The position numbers and the translations under genes are program-made. 64,000 nt of DNA from Pseudoalteromonas piratica (GTDB lineage: Bacteria; Pseudomonadota; Gammaproteobacteria; Enterobacterales; Alteromonadaceae): positions 372,001 through 436,000 of the forward strand of contig NZ_CP009889.1 in the NCBI RefSeq assembly GCF_000788395.1, read 5' to 3'. Of this stretch, positions 37,062 to 46,828 are shown piece after piece. How positions within the stretch are numbered: the first letter of the stretch is position 1; each line of letters starts with the position of its first letter. A model generated the notes under the pieces. That model saw only the letters and a program-made list of their open reading frames with translations. It ran no database searches and was not told the origin of the DNA.

Positions 37062-37254
37062 AATACTTCTGTGCCATTGAACAAGCTTAAGTATATGTGA
37101 TTTGCGCCATAATTCTATTGCAATAACCTAGTTATATTAGGGTATAGAGTAAGTACGATGGAAAACCACAAATTTCTCAGCAGTCCGCTAAATAGTTTTG
37201 TTCATAACTTACGCAATTTTGACGGCTTAATGCCTACTCTCTTTAGGAGGTATT

Positions 37255-38040
37255 TTAGTACTGAACAATTTCTGGGTGTGCTTTCACAATTCGATGAATC
37301 GTGCTGTTGAGGGTATCAATAACGTCATCGGGTACGTGTTTATTGCAGGCATAGCCCAAAAAGGAGTTAAGTAAAGGTTTGATCACCTTAAATTGGCTTT
37401 GACTCAGGTTGGCGCGTTTAAATTGATAGCGTGCTATCACATCACCATAAGCGATAAGATCTACCCGTTTATGTTCGAGCATTTGTACTAGCTCAAAACC
37501 GGTTTTTAAGTAAACAAATTGAAAGCTAGGAATACCATACTCCATCAAGGTTTGATGACCAATATCGTTTTTGACAACGCCAAATCGCAAATTAAAGTCT
37601 GTTTTTAGCTGCATTTCATCAATAACCGAATCGGAGCGACCAATTATGGCCACAGTGTTAGGCATTACGGTACCAACAAAGTTAAAGTCTTTTGCCCTTT
37701 CGGTGGTGTAGGTCATTGAAAATAAACATGCGTTGGGTTCGTTTTTTAATGTGTAATATGCGCGTGCCCACGGCATAATTGAAATGTCTTGCGTGTCTAG
37801 TTGCCATTCTAATTCGGCATACGCTTTTTTAAGAATGTTTAGGGCGATCCCGTTTAGCTCATTTGCTTTTTGGTAATTAAAAGGCGGGTAATCTTCTGTA
37901 TACCATTTTAGATTTGGGTTTTCAGGTGCAGCATTAACGTGGCAAGTAAAAAGCACCGCGCACATCATAAGCAAAAAAATTGAGGTACGTATTTTTAAAA
38001 AAGTATGTAAAGCACCATTAGTTATCAACAAATTAAGCAT
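37255..38040 (-). CDS. Periplasmic solute-binding protein, SBP_bac_3 type (orphan)
   Basis: 261 residues; rather long N-terminal signal region (1-37, ending VNA-AP). Pattern LKWYTEDYPPFNYQKANELNGIALNILKKA and MPWARAYYTLKNEPNACLFSMTYTTERA. Separate from the 36285 gene by 193 bases, same strand, and only distantly similar. Confidence 0.82.
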   Translation of the reverse strand: MLNLLITNGALHTFLKIRTSIFLLMMCAVLFTCHVNAAPENPNLKWYTEDYPPFNYQKANELNGIALNILKKAYAELEWQLDTQDISIMPWARAYYTLKNEPNACLFSMTYTTERAKDFNFVGTVMPNTVAIIGRSDSVIDEMQLKTDFNLRFGVVKNDIGHQTLMEYGIPSFQFVYLKTGFELVQMLEHKRVDLIAYGDVIARYQFKRANLSQSQFKVIKPLLNSFLGYACNKHVPDDVIDTLNSTIHRIVKAHPEIVQY

Positions 38041-38144
38041 GCACCTTAATTAATCCCACTAAGTATAATAGTGGCACAAATACACTAAAGTGCGTTGCTT
38101 TTTTTAATGCATTACGGACTAAGCGCTGATTTTATATAGCTAAT

Positions 38145-39308
38145 TTATTGCGCTGGTGTCACTAAGAGTAATTCCCCCGATTTTCCATCTGTTAACACAG
38201 CAATACTGCCCGAGCGCGTAATAAAAACATCGCGCAATCGGCCTGATATTTCAGGAAAGATAGCGGATTGGCTAAAGTGGTTGTTGGCTAAATCGACAGC
38301 ATACAATTTTCTATCAACCAATGTGGTGATTAATACCTGTTTTTGTAGTGATGCAAATTCAGTATGGCGCGTGCCGTAGTAAGCCATGCCTGAAGGGGCT
38401 ATGGAAGGCGTCCAATTTATACTGGGCTGATTCATGCCTTTATATTCGGTGAAGGGGGAGATGCGCGCCTGCGAGTAGTCTTTACCATAAGTGATGACCG
38501 GCCAGCCATAGTTCTCACCGGCGCGTAAAAAATTCAATTCATCTCCGCCTGCAGGACCATGTTCATGGCTGACAATACGCTGAGTATCATAATCGTAGAC
38601 GAGCCCTTGTGGATTACGATGACCTAAAGTGAATACTGCATGGGCTTTGGTATCTTCATGACCTGTAAATGGGTTGTCGCTGGGCACGGTACCATCCAAA
38701 TTAATGCGCAACATTTTACCTAGTTGGTTTGGAATTATTTGTGCTTGCTCACGGTAGTCAAAGCCATCGCCACTGGATACGAGCAATGTGTTGTCGGGTA
38801 ATAACAGCATGCGTCCGGCATAGTGTTGTGGGGTGCCTTTGTCAGTTGCAATGTGATAAATAATGCTCGGTTTTGAAAACTTACTGCCATCAAACTTTGC
38901 TTTAGCAATTACTAATCGGTTCGCTTTTAATTTGCCTTGTGCATAGCTTAAGTAAATGGTTTTTGATTGCGAATAATCAGGCGCCAAGATAATGTCTAAT
39001 AATCCACCTTGACCCGCAACATATAGGCCACTTAGATCGAGCTTGGTTCTAGTTTTCCCTTCTTCGTTAACAATCACTACATGACCGTCACGCTCTGTAA
39101 TAAGCCAGGTTCCGTTAGGCAGTTCTACCATGCTCCACGGGGAATTTAAGCCAGTTGCAATGGTATTGATTTGGTACTTTTCTATTGGCAAAAAAGCTGC
39201 ATTGGCAAATGTTGTAGTGCTCAACACGCAAAAGGCAAAAAACAGCAAATATTGTTTGCCAATAAAGTCTTTGCTAGTGTGAAGGTAGTTCCTGTTTATA
39301 AGTTGCAT
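38145..39308 (-). CDS. Secreted PQQ-dependent sugar dehydrogenase (YliI/GdhB-like, glucose/sorbosone dehydrogenase fold)
   Basis: 387 residues from ATG 39308 (frame open to 39344). After an export signal near 20-37 the sequence contains the family marks INTIATGLNSPWSMVELPNG, ITERDGHVVIV, YAGRMLLLPDNTLLVSSGDGFDYR, LGHRNPQGLVYD and EHGPAGGDELNFL. Family members oxidise aldoses in the periplasm with PQQ. The exact start is uncertain because the divergent gene begins 5 bases away. Confidence 0.85.
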   Translation of the reverse strand: MQLINRNYLHTSKDFIGKQYLLFFAFCVLSTTTFANAAFLPIEKYQINTIATGLNSPWSMVELPNGTWLITERDGHVVIVNEEGKTRTKLDLSGLYVAGQGGLLDIILAPDYSQSKTIYLSYAQGKLKANRLVIAKAKFDGSKFSKPSIIYHIATDKGTPQHYAGRMLLLPDNTLLVSSGDGFDYREQAQIIPNQLGKMLRINLDGTVPSDNPFTGHEDTKAHAVFTLGHRNPQGLVYDYDTQRIVSHEHGPAGGDELNFLRAGENYGWPVITYGKDYSQARISPFTEYKGMNQPSINWTPSIAPSGMAYYGTRHTEFASLQKQVLITTLVDRKLYAVDLANNHFSQSAIFPEISGRLRDVFITRSGSIAVLTDGKSGELLLVTPAQ

Positions 39309-39313
39309 AAATT

Positions 39314-39781
39314 TTGAATTTTTTAACACGCTTATTACCTTCATTTTTGATTGCTTGGTTACTCAGTTTTACTTTAGCTAGCTTGTTCCATAGTCAATAT
39401 GTTGTCAATCAGTTAGTTAATGTAGGGGTTGCTGTGAGCCTTGATGATCGTATGCGGTTAATCTTAGATGATTGGCAAGGATTATTGTTGACTTATGGCG
39501 TTATTATTGCTGTCGCGCTTACTTTGGCATTTCTCACAGCAAACTGGCTCAATGGTAAAGTTAAACAATCCAATGAACTTATTTTTACATTGGCAGGTAT
39601 CGGTGCGTTCGCAATTGTATTAATCATTATTGAGTCAATTATGAATATCAACATTATTGCAGGTGCACGAGGGTGGGGGTTTTATGCGCAGCTTGCCAGT
39701 GGCGCTGCTGGTGGTTTTATATTTGCCAAGATTACCAGTCGACTTGGCAACACAAATTCACCAAAAGATGAAGAATCATAA
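39314..39781 (+). CDS. Integral membrane protein of unknown function
   Basis: 155 residues from a TTG start, the first in-frame start codon with the hydrophobic N-terminus intact. Four membrane segments: about 8-27, 55-75, 88-112 and 124-141 (GFYAQLASGAAGGFIFAKI). No family recognised. Start region nearly abuts the divergent dehydrogenase start, so both promoters must lie inside the opposite gene or transcripts overlap. Confidence 0.65.
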   Translation: MNFLTRLLPSFLIAWLLSFTLASLFHSQYVVNQLVNVGVAVSLDDRMRLILDDWQGLLLTYGVIIAVALTLAFLTANWLNGKVKQSNELIFTLAGIGAFAIVLIIIESIMNINIIAGARGWGFYAQLASGAAGGFIFAKITSRLGNTNSPKDEES

Positions 39782-39805
39782 GGCTTCTTCATCTTTTCCA
39801 ATTTG

Positions 39806-40102
39806 CTAGTAAAGTTTGTTATCACCTAATGATACTTCAAGCTCATTATTGCCCTTAACAGGCCCACCAATCATTTCATCGTAAGCACTGCTTTGACGTA
39901 TCACCTGTTTTTTAGCTTTAACTTTTTGAAAAAGCTGCTGAAGTTGCAGTAAATTGTGGTGTTTAATGCGTTCACCTTGTTCATCGGTAATTATGTACTC
40001 TTGCCCTTCAACGACTGCACTTACATTGTAAAGTGCTAAGTCGAGGCTATGAAATACAAGCTTTTCCACTTCAAAATATTTTTCTAATTTGCTTAACTTC
40101 AT
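39806..40102 (-). CDS. DUF6482 family protein
   Basis: 98 residues with RBS AAGGA. HSLDLALYNVSAVVEGQEYI and SSAYDEMIGGPV match my recollection of DUF6482, a small cytosolic family of gammaproteobacteria with unknown function. Confidence 0.75.
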   Translation of the reverse strand: MKLSKLEKYFEVEKLVFHSLDLALYNVSAVVEGQEYIITDEQGERIKHHNLLQLQQLFQKVKAKKQVIRQSSAYDEMIGGPVKGNNELEVSLGDNKLY

Positions 40103-40367
40103 TATTTAATCCTTAAAATTCACTACAAATTTTGTACGTGAGATAAATCAAATTGGATTAATGCGTTAAACATCTTAAAAAGGTGATAAATAAACTTAAA
40201 GCAAGCGGAGGGGGATTCCGCGTGATTTTTGCAATTTAGAACATTTGAAAATAAGGCTCTATGACACTGATGCCAATAAACAAGTGCTCGGTGTGAGTGC
40301 AAAATTCAAAGCAATATTGTCTTACGTATGCAAACTTAATTAACTTAGTGAGCGCCTTACAAAAAAG
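40103..40367. other. Intergenic region with no gene seen
   Basis: 265 bases between two minus-strand genes; no hairpin with a T run and no open frame of note. Confidence 0.4.
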
Positions 40368-40949
40368 TTATTGGGTTTGTTTATATCTGTTTATCTCAAT
40401 ACGAATAACACCCTCATCAGAGTTCGAATCAAAATAGAAGGGATGATCTTTAAACTTTTTATCGTTTTTTAACTGTTGTGCGATTTCTCTTGCGGCTTCA
40501 ATGGGGTCGCTTTCATTTGCAAACACATCAACTTTACACATCGTTTCGCGGCAATCTATTTGCTTCACATCTAAATGAGAAAGGGCTTTATGATAGCTAA
40601 GAAAAAAGAACAAATTATCGGAAAAGTCTATCGACCATTGTTCGTCGATATCTTGCTCTGTAAAGCTTTGTTTTGTGTGTGAGAATAACTTACCTTGCTC
40701 AATCACATCTGTACTTGTTTCATTAATGTTTGATGTATTATCCGTTTGCTTAAATGCTAAACGTGGTTGCGATTTGGTAGGCAAGTGGGGTGTTATTTGT
40801 TTGCGTTCTACAGCGGTTGATGCACTTTTTAAAGACTCAGCTAACTGATTTTCTAGTTGCAGGTTATTGGCTTCTAAATCCGCAATTTTTATATGTAAAT
40901 AAACAACATAAAGACACACTAAGCTTAAAATTATTATTATTTTTTTCAT
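40368..40949 (-). CDS. Membrane-anchored protein of unknown function
   Basis: 193 residues after RBS GGAATTTAA; N-terminal membrane helix (3-20), a short coiled stretch (IADLEANNLQLENQLAESL), a polar linker, and a C-terminal domain (LSHLDVKQIDCRETMCKVDVFA) with two Cys residues. That last domain type recurs in several proteobacterial membrane proteins but I cannot name it. Confidence 0.65.
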   Translation of the reverse strand: MKKIIIILSLVCLYVVYLHIKIADLEANNLQLENQLAESLKSASTAVERKQITPHLPTKSQPRLAFKQTDNTSNINETSTDVIEQGKLFSHTKQSFTEQDIDEQWSIDFSDNLFFFLSYHKALSHLDVKQIDCRETMCKVDVFANESDPIEAAREIAQQLKNDKKFKDHPFYFDSNSDEGVIRIEINRYKQTQ

Positions 40950-41131
40950 TTAAATTCCATTTTATTAATTGCTTTAATTCCTTAAGAAGCAAATTAATTT
41001 CTACCACAGAGAGCTAGGATATAATATTGATTTGATAGCCGTAGCCAACCCCAAATTTGTTTTTAGTTTTTTAGAGGTTGGAAACCATCCAATAATCTTA
41101 TAGCGTTATCATAATACGTTAAAAAAACCTT

Positions 41132-42085
41132 CTATTGCTCGAGAGAACTATTGAACAGTTTTCGCCAAGATGTGGGGCTCGTATCAAATCTTTTATTGAA
41201 ATGCTTACGAAATATTTGTTCAGAGCTAAATCCCGTTCGTTCTGATATCTCGGTGACAGAAAAGTGCGTGGATTCTAATAATTCTAAGCTTTTGTTAAGC
41301 CTAAGATTAATCAACCAAGATGTAAAACTGATCCCATTGGATGATTTAAAGTTTCGACTGAAACTACGAGTGCTCATCATGCAGAAGGCAGCTGCACTTT
41401 CTAAAGTGTGATTGTATGTAATGTTTTGCAAAACAAAACTTATCAATGTTGCAATTCGCTCATCCCTCGGCTTTTCTATGGTTGGATTCTCTATATATTG
41501 TTTTTGTCCGCCACTCCGTTCTGGAGATGAAACCATTACTCTGGCAATTTTGTTCGCTGTTTTAACCCCGTAGTAGTGCCTTACAATATAAAGGCAGCAA
41601 TCGATAGCTGCAGCACTTCCTGCAGACGTGATTATGTTATTTTCAGCTAAATATAGGGGGTTAATATCACAAGAGGTTTGAGGAAATTTTGTTTTAAAAT
41701 CATCTCCGTATTTCCAATGAGTTGTCGCTTTCTTGCCTTTCAGTAGTCCGCTATACGCTAGTGCATATGCTCCTAGGCACAAACCAACGATTAACTTTTT
41801 ATTATTGTGTGCGTCGACGAGCAGTTTTATCAAATTTGGACTCGGAACCTTTTCAGGTTGCCAGCTAGGAATAATGATTATATCTGCTTGATGAATAATA
41901 GAGGGGTCGTTTTCAATATTTATGCCTAACCCATTTGCAGAATTTATTTTTCCATTTGTTTCTGAACAGACACGAACATTAAACAATCTTTTTTCTTCCA
42001 GTACAGCGTCTGCAAAAATAGCTATTGGCACTGAAAGGTGGAACAAGCTAATTCCTTCAAAAGCAACAATGACGACTTCTTTCAT
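41132..42085 (-). CDS. GlxA-family transcriptional regulator (DJ-1/PfpI domain plus AraC HTH)
   Basis: 317 residues. Residues 1-190 have the DJ-1/PfpI amidotransferase-like fold with the nucleophile-elbow region GLCLGAYALAYSGLLKGKKATTHW; residues 215-317 are an AraC double HTH (TRSFSRNFKSSNGISFTSWL, EISERTGFSSEQIFRKHF). Divergent from the HD-domain gene at 42189, its most likely target. Confidence 0.92.
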   Translation of the reverse strand: MKEVVIVAFEGISLFHLSVPIAIFADAVLEEKRLFNVRVCSETNGKINSANGLGINIENDPSIIHQADIIIIPSWQPEKVPSPNLIKLLVDAHNNKKLIVGLCLGAYALAYSGLLKGKKATTHWKYGDDFKTKFPQTSCDINPLYLAENNIITSAGSAAAIDCCLYIVRHYYGVKTANKIARVMVSSPERSGGQKQYIENPTIEKPRDERIATLISFVLQNITYNHTLESAAAFCMMSTRSFSRNFKSSNGISFTSWLINLRLNKSLELLESTHFSVTEISERTGFSSEQIFRKHFNKRFDTSPTSWRKLFNSSLEQ

Positions 42086-42188
42086 GTAATTTTGGCCAGA
42101 TAGTAATGTTTAATGCCATTATAGCCATATCGTATGAAATTTATACCAATATAATGGATGCACTAATTTAATTATTGAAGGGTGAAAT

Positions 42189-42749
42189 ATGGAAATCGTT
42201 ACTAGTTTTAAACTTGTTGATGAAATTTTAGAGCAGTTTCGTGATGTAATTAGCAAAGATTTTGACGGCTATAGAAATCACATAACCAGAATGCTTAATT
42301 ATTGTCATTTCTTATTGCCAAATATTTCAGAGCAAGACAGTAAGAAAATTCAGATAGCCGCAGTTTTCCATGATATTGCACTGTGGACTCACGACAGAGT
42401 GGACTATCTTGTTCCATCGTATCAAGACTGTCATCAGTGGTTAGAAAAGCAAGGTCTTGATGACTGGAAAGAAGAAATTCAAATTATCATTGATATGCAC
42501 CATTTGATTACTGAATATAAAGGCCCGTACAACGAACTTGCAGAAGTGTTTAGAAAAGCAGATTTGGTTGACTTCTCATTAGGCTTTATAAAAAACGGCG
42601 TAGATAAATCCTTTATTAAGGAAGTGAAACGGGCTATTCCTAATGCAAACTTTCACAAGACGTTAATTCGCTTTACTTTCATTCAGTTAGGCCGAAACCC
42701 ATTGAATCCGTTGCCGATGATGCGAATTAAAAATATTTACAAAAATTAA
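42189..42749 (+). CDS. HD-domain metal-dependent hydrolase-like protein
   Basis: 186 residues, RBS GAAGGG. The HD pattern is visible: YRNHITRML (first His), AAVFHDIALWT (HD), IDMHHLI and FRKADLVDF (Asp). Likely phosphohydrolase on a nucleotide or related substrate. Followed 27 bases later by a copy of the dispersed repeat. Regulated probably by the divergent GlxA-type protein. Confidence 0.85.
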   Translation: MEIVTSFKLVDEILEQFRDVISKDFDGYRNHITRMLNYCHFLLPNISEQDSKKIQIAAVFHDIALWTHDRVDYLVPSYQDCHQWLEKQGLDDWKEEIQIIIDMHHLITEYKGPYNELAEVFRKADLVDFSLGFIKNGVDKSFIKEVKRAIPNANFHKTLIRFTFIQLGRNPLNPLPMMRIKNIYKN

Positions 42750-42775
42750 GCTTTGAATGTCTGCAATTTCACAAA

Positions 42776-42826
42776 TCGGAAGTAACTAACTGAATTTAAT
42801 TATGTATCCGACAGAATGAGCGAAAA
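42776..42826 (+). repeat. Dispersed intergenic repeat, degenerate copy
   Basis: CGGAAGTAA..ACTGAATTTAATTATGTATCCGACAG.AATGAGCGAA aligns with the copies at 45258, 49513 and 50930, with an internal gap. Same orientation as the others, at the 3' end of a gene. Confidence 0.75.
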
Positions 42827-42891
42827 AGAGACCTTCAATTCTTCTTCATTTCGCCTCTTTTCACCCCTAAAATACTCTACTTGCTTCCTGC

Positions 42892-43833
42892 TCAGCTAAG
42901 AGCGCTTCGTTTCATTACAGCCAATTTAACTTTTTTCCATATGCGACCATCAATTGCCGATAACCCGAATGCAATTAGTCCCATTCCTAAAAAATGTATT
43001 GCAGTTAACGACTCATTCAAGAAAAGTGAACCAAGCAGTATTGCGGAAATAGGTATAAGCATCGTGACTAGCAATAGGTTTGTAGCTCCGGCTAATTCTA
43101 AAATCCTAAAATAAAGCACATAGGCTACAGCGGTAGAGAAAATCGCAAGACAAATAACAGCACCCCATGTATTTGTGTTTATGTCTTGTACATTGACTGG
43201 ACCATCAATAAACAATGTTACAGGAACTAATATAAATGTTGACGCAGTTACTTGACCTGCTGCAGTTATGATTGGGTTAATTTTCATCGATTTGAATCTT
43301 CTACCATATACTCCAGCAAAGGCGTAAGATATTGTTGCTATTACAATTGCAATTTGCGCTAACAACTTACCTTCGCCACCGAATGTAGGTACACCAATCA
43401 TCACAACCACGCCAGTTAATCCGATTCCTGCACCGATGACTTTTAATATAGAAGGACGCTCATCTGGTAGCATAATGCCCGCGATAATGACAGTAAATAT
43501 AGGTGTCGCGGCATTGAGAATGGAGGCAATGCCAGAGGCTACTTGAGTTTGTCCCCATGCAATTAGCGCAAATGGAACAACGTTGTTCAATAACCCAATT
43601 GCAAAAAATGAAATCCAAACTTTCATTTTTTTTGGCGGACGGTGTCCTACAAGAAATGCTATTCCCCATAAAATGATTGCGGCTATGGCAACTCTAAGAG
43701 TAACAATTGTGAATGGAGGTAATTCATTAACCGCTACACCCACAAAAAAGAAGGAACCACCCCACAGTACAGAAAGAATAATGAGCATTGCCCATACTTT
43801 AACGCTCATTGTATGGCTGATGGATGTTGTCAT
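42892..43833 (-). CDS. EamA/DMT-family transporter
   Basis: 313 residues, about ten membrane segments in two EamA repeats (SVLWGGSFFFVGVAVNELPPF near 20; TATSYAFAGVYGRRF near 165; FLNESLTAIHFLGMGLIAFGLS near 275). Drug/metabolite exporter of amino acids or toxic compounds; substrate unknown. Next gene ada is divergent. Confidence 0.9.
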   Translation of the reverse strand: MTTSISHTMSVKVWAMLIILSVLWGGSFFFVGVAVNELPPFTIVTLRVAIAAIILWGIAFLVGHRPPKKMKVWISFFAIGLLNNVVPFALIAWGQTQVASGIASILNAATPIFTVIIAGIMLPDERPSILKVIGAGIGLTGVVVMIGVPTFGGEGKLLAQIAIVIATISYAFAGVYGRRFKSMKINPIITAAGQVTASTFILVPVTLFIDGPVNVQDINTNTWGAVICLAIFSTAVAYVLYFRILELAGATNLLLVTMLIPISAILLGSLFLNESLTAIHFLGMGLIAFGLSAIDGRIWKKVKLAVMKRSALS

Positions 43834-44011
43834 AGTTGGTTTAACCCTAAGAGATAATAATTGCTTTCAATACTAACTATCGCTTCAAATTCAAAACATC
43901 CGAATATTGCTATTTATTGCAAATTAAAAACTAGAGTAAAAAATAATTCCTTAGCAAGATTCAGATGTTTTCCAAAGGTTTTATATGATTAGATAGTATT
44001 CGTCAGGTTAA

Positions 44012-45106
44012 ATGATGAGAAGGGTTATGCCAGATTTATCTGAAAGTAAAATGAGAAAAGCAGTAGCACTAAGAGATAACGCCTTTGATGGGCAGTTTTT
44101 TTACGGAGTTGTTACTACTGGGATATTCTGCTTTCCATCATGTTCAACCAAATCACCAAACCATGAAAACTTGAGGTTTTTCTTCAGTAAAGAGTCAGCA
44201 ATGCAGGCAGGTTTTCGTCCTTGCAAACGTTGTTTTCCCTCAAAGCAAAATGACCGAACAGGTTCAATGATTGAAGTTGTTCGGTACATTGAAAACCACT
44301 TCGAAGATAAAATTACGTTAGCTCAATTAGGTACTGTAGCCAACCTCTCATCTTCTCGATTACAACGAGTATTTAAAGAAATGTTCGGTGTCTCGCCAAA
44401 GCAATATCAAGATGCTGTGCGTATGAGAAAATTCAAGCGCTCGTTAAAAAGTGGTGAAGGGGTTACAGAAGCTATTTACTCATCTGGTTTTGGTTCAATC
44501 AGTCGTATCTATGGTGAGGAAGCCCGGCACATAGGTATGACACCCAAAGCATACAGGGCGGGTGGTGAAGGAGAAGTCATTCATTATGCATGCAGAAAAA
44601 GCGCTATCGGTTACATGATAATGGCAGCGACAGAAAAAGGAGTATGTTCAGTACAATTTGGGGAAGATGAAGAAGCACTCGTTGCAATACTATCTAAAGA
44701 GTTTCCTAAAGCCCAATTAGTTCATTCTGAAGCACAGAATGCCCCAGAGCTAGATGAATGGATGATTGCATTGGATGCACACATAAGTAGAGATGCACCA
44801 AAACCAAATATTCCTCTCGATATTCGGGGAACAGCCTTTCAAATCAAAGTATGGAAATTTCTGCTTAGTATCCGAGAAGGAGACGTAGCAAGCTATGGTG
44901 AAGTTGCCTCTCATATTGATAATCCAAAAGCTGTTAGAGCAGTAGGAATGGCATGCGGTAAAAACCCAATAGCAGTACTTATTCCATGTCACCGCGTACT
45001 CAGGGGAGATGGCTCCCTAGGCGGTTATCGTTGGGGGTTAGCAAGAAAAAGGACATTATTGGACATCGAAAGACGAAAGAAAAAGATAGAAAACAAAGAA
45101 ATTTAA
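44012..45106 (+). CDS. ada: Ada: bifunctional DNA alkylation repair protein and transcriptional activator
   Basis: 364 residues. N-terminal AdaA zinc domain with Cys40, Cys44, Cys71 and Cys74 (GIFCFPSC, GFRPCKRC), where Cys40 is the expected methylphosphotriester acceptor; an AraC-type HTH at about 88-185; and a C-terminal O6-methylguanine methyltransferase domain with the acceptor Cys326 in IPCHRV. All parts are intact, so it should repair O6-methylguanine and phosphotriesters and activate the adaptive response. Confidence 0.95.
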   Translation: MMRRVMPDLSESKMRKAVALRDNAFDGQFFYGVVTTGIFCFPSCSTKSPNHENLRFFFSKESAMQAGFRPCKRCFPSKQNDRTGSMIEVVRYIENHFEDKITLAQLGTVANLSSSRLQRVFKEMFGVSPKQYQDAVRMRKFKRSLKSGEGVTEAIYSSGFGSISRIYGEEARHIGMTPKAYRAGGEGEVIHYACRKSAIGYMIMAATEKGVCSVQFGEDEEALVAILSKEFPKAQLVHSEAQNAPELDEWMIALDAHISRDAPKPNIPLDIRGTAFQIKVWKFLLSIREGDVASYGEVASHIDNPKAVRAVGMACGKNPIAVLIPCHRVLRGDGSLGGYRWGLARKRTLLDIERRKKKIENKEI

Positions 45107-45257
45107 GTTAGTAAATCTTTGTAATTTAGTATAAACACAACCATATGTTTTTTCCGCATATGTTTTTTTTTGTTTTATGGAGATCAAGTAAACATGTACT
45201 TATTAATTGCAATTAGCTCTATTGGTCAATTGTTTAACGTCTGCTAATGACGCCTTA

Positions 45258-45360
45258 GCGGAAGTAACCCTCTGAATTTCATTATGTATTCGGCAGTAAT
45301 GAGCGAATAACGGCCGTTTAAAATTGTAATATCACCATGTAAAATACGAGAACAGAACCC
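45258..45360 (+). repeat. Dispersed intergenic repeat, full-length copy
   Basis: Begins GCGGAAGTAACCCTCTGAATT, continues through GCAGTAATGAGCGAATAACGGCCGTT, and extends to CACCATGTAAAAT..GAGAACAGAACCC, the last part shared with the 49513 copy. Confidence 0.85.
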
Positions 45361-45378
45361 ATTTGAGTGTTCTCAGTT

Positions 45379-46301
45379 TTATGGGTTGCTAATTTCTTTA
45401 TTTAGCCAATGTTCGAAAAAAGTTAAAAATGCTTTTACCTGCATTGGCAGATATTGCCTGCTGGCATAAATGGCTTGTACGCCGACAACTTCGGTATCAC
45501 TATGACTAAATCCACGTACATATTCATCTAATAGTAATACTAGCTTGTTGTTAGATAAATCTTTTCTTACGTCAATTAATGACTTAAAAGCAATACCATA
45601 ACCTTGAACTGCCCAACGTCTGATTACTTCACCGTCTGAACATGATAAGTGCGGCTCTACTTTTATTAACTGTCGTTTGTTATCTATTTCAAAATACCAA
45701 TCGTTTAATGGTTGGCCTGAGCGCTCTAGGATCAGACAACGGTGCTTGGCTAGCTCTTCTGGATGTCGCGGTAATCCGTTGTGCTTTATATAGTTGGGAG
45801 ATGCGCATAACACACGTCGATTTTGAGCTAAAGGTTTACTAATAAGATTACTGTCTGGTAAATTGCCGAATCTAAAGGCAATATCTACCCCTTCATCGAC
45901 GATGTTGATTAAGCCGTCAGATAACATCAAATGAGGAGAAACATCAGAATGGTTACTGGTAAATTCGGCAAGTGCTGGTCGACATATTGTCGGCCAAAAT
46001 CAGATGTAGCCGAAATTCTTAGGCTTCCTCGCAATGTTTCTTGCGACTCTTGTATCATGTTTTCAGTATTTTCTACTTCTTCAACGACACGTAAACAACC
46101 GCTATAAAAACGCTCTCCAGCATAGGTTAACGAGATGCTTCGTGTATTTCGAGTCAGCAACCTTGTGCCGTAACGCTTTTCAATTTGGTTAATGCGTGCC
46201 GTCATACTTGCGGGTGAAAGCCCTAATTTTCGTCCTGCTGCCGCTAGTCCTCCCGCTTTTACTACGTGAACGAACAACGCCATATCATCTATTTTTGTCA
46301 T
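45379..46301 (-). pseudogene. LysR-family regulator gene interrupted by a frameshift
   Basis: The 5' part (46301-45927) encodes the LysR HTH (HVVKAGGLAAAGRKLGLSPASMTARINQIEKRYG) and breaks off into an off-frame tail after GRQYVDQ; the 3' part (45930-45379) encodes the missing effector domain (LMLSDGLINIVDEGVDIAFRFGNLPDSNL). Reading ALAEFTSNHSDVSPHLMLSDG across the junction restores a normal protein, so one base is missing near 45975-45985. It is divergent from the VOC/OYE operon and was probably its regulator. A sequencing error is possible. Confidence 0.88.
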
Positions 46302-46398
46302 TATTCTTCAGTTTTTCTGAATAGTGATTTAACTCTACGAGTAATTATCAATTTAGTCAAAACAGTTAAACTGATGTCATCGCTTTAAGGAGGTAGAT

Positions 46399-46815
46399 AT
46401 GCAATTAAATCACGCATTACTGCTGGTATCTGATTTAGATGAGATGTCGCAGTTTTTAATACAAACACTTGGTTTGAAAGAGGGTCAACGCCCACCGTTT
46501 GGTTTTGCTGGTGTTTGGTTGTATGACGAACTCAATGTGCCTTGTATCCACATTGCGGGAAGAAATGACATTAACCCTGAGCAATCTTTTTATTTAGGAC
46601 ATGATGAAAAGCACAGTTCAACACCGAGTTTGCCAACGGTTGATCATTTAGCGTTTAGCTCAAGTGACTACCAAGGACTTAAAGGTCGTTTGTTAACGTA
46701 TAACGTGCCTTTTGTTGAACGAGAGATACCCGAAGCAAACGAACATCAAGTATTTATCACAGGCCCAGATGGCCTAAAAATCGAAATTTTATTTTCGAGA
46801 AACGACATTCATTAG
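46399..46815 (+). CDS. VOC (glyoxalase/dioxygenase) superfamily protein
   Basis: 138 residues with a very strong RBS (AAGGAGG). Fold features: LNHALLLVSDLDEMSQFLIQTLGLKEG, HIAG, VDHLAF and a C-terminal DGLKIEILF with Glu as metal ligand. His4, His52-type and Glu residues make a plausible metal site. Thirteen bases before the OYE gene, so co-transcribed. Confidence 0.88.
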   Translation: MQLNHALLLVSDLDEMSQFLIQTLGLKEGQRPPFGFAGVWLYDELNVPCIHIAGRNDINPEQSFYLGHDEKHSSTPSLPTVDHLAFSSSDYQGLKGRLLTYNVPFVEREIPEANEHQVFITGPDGLKIEILFSRNDIH

Positions 46816-46828
46816 TGAGGTTAAGCAT

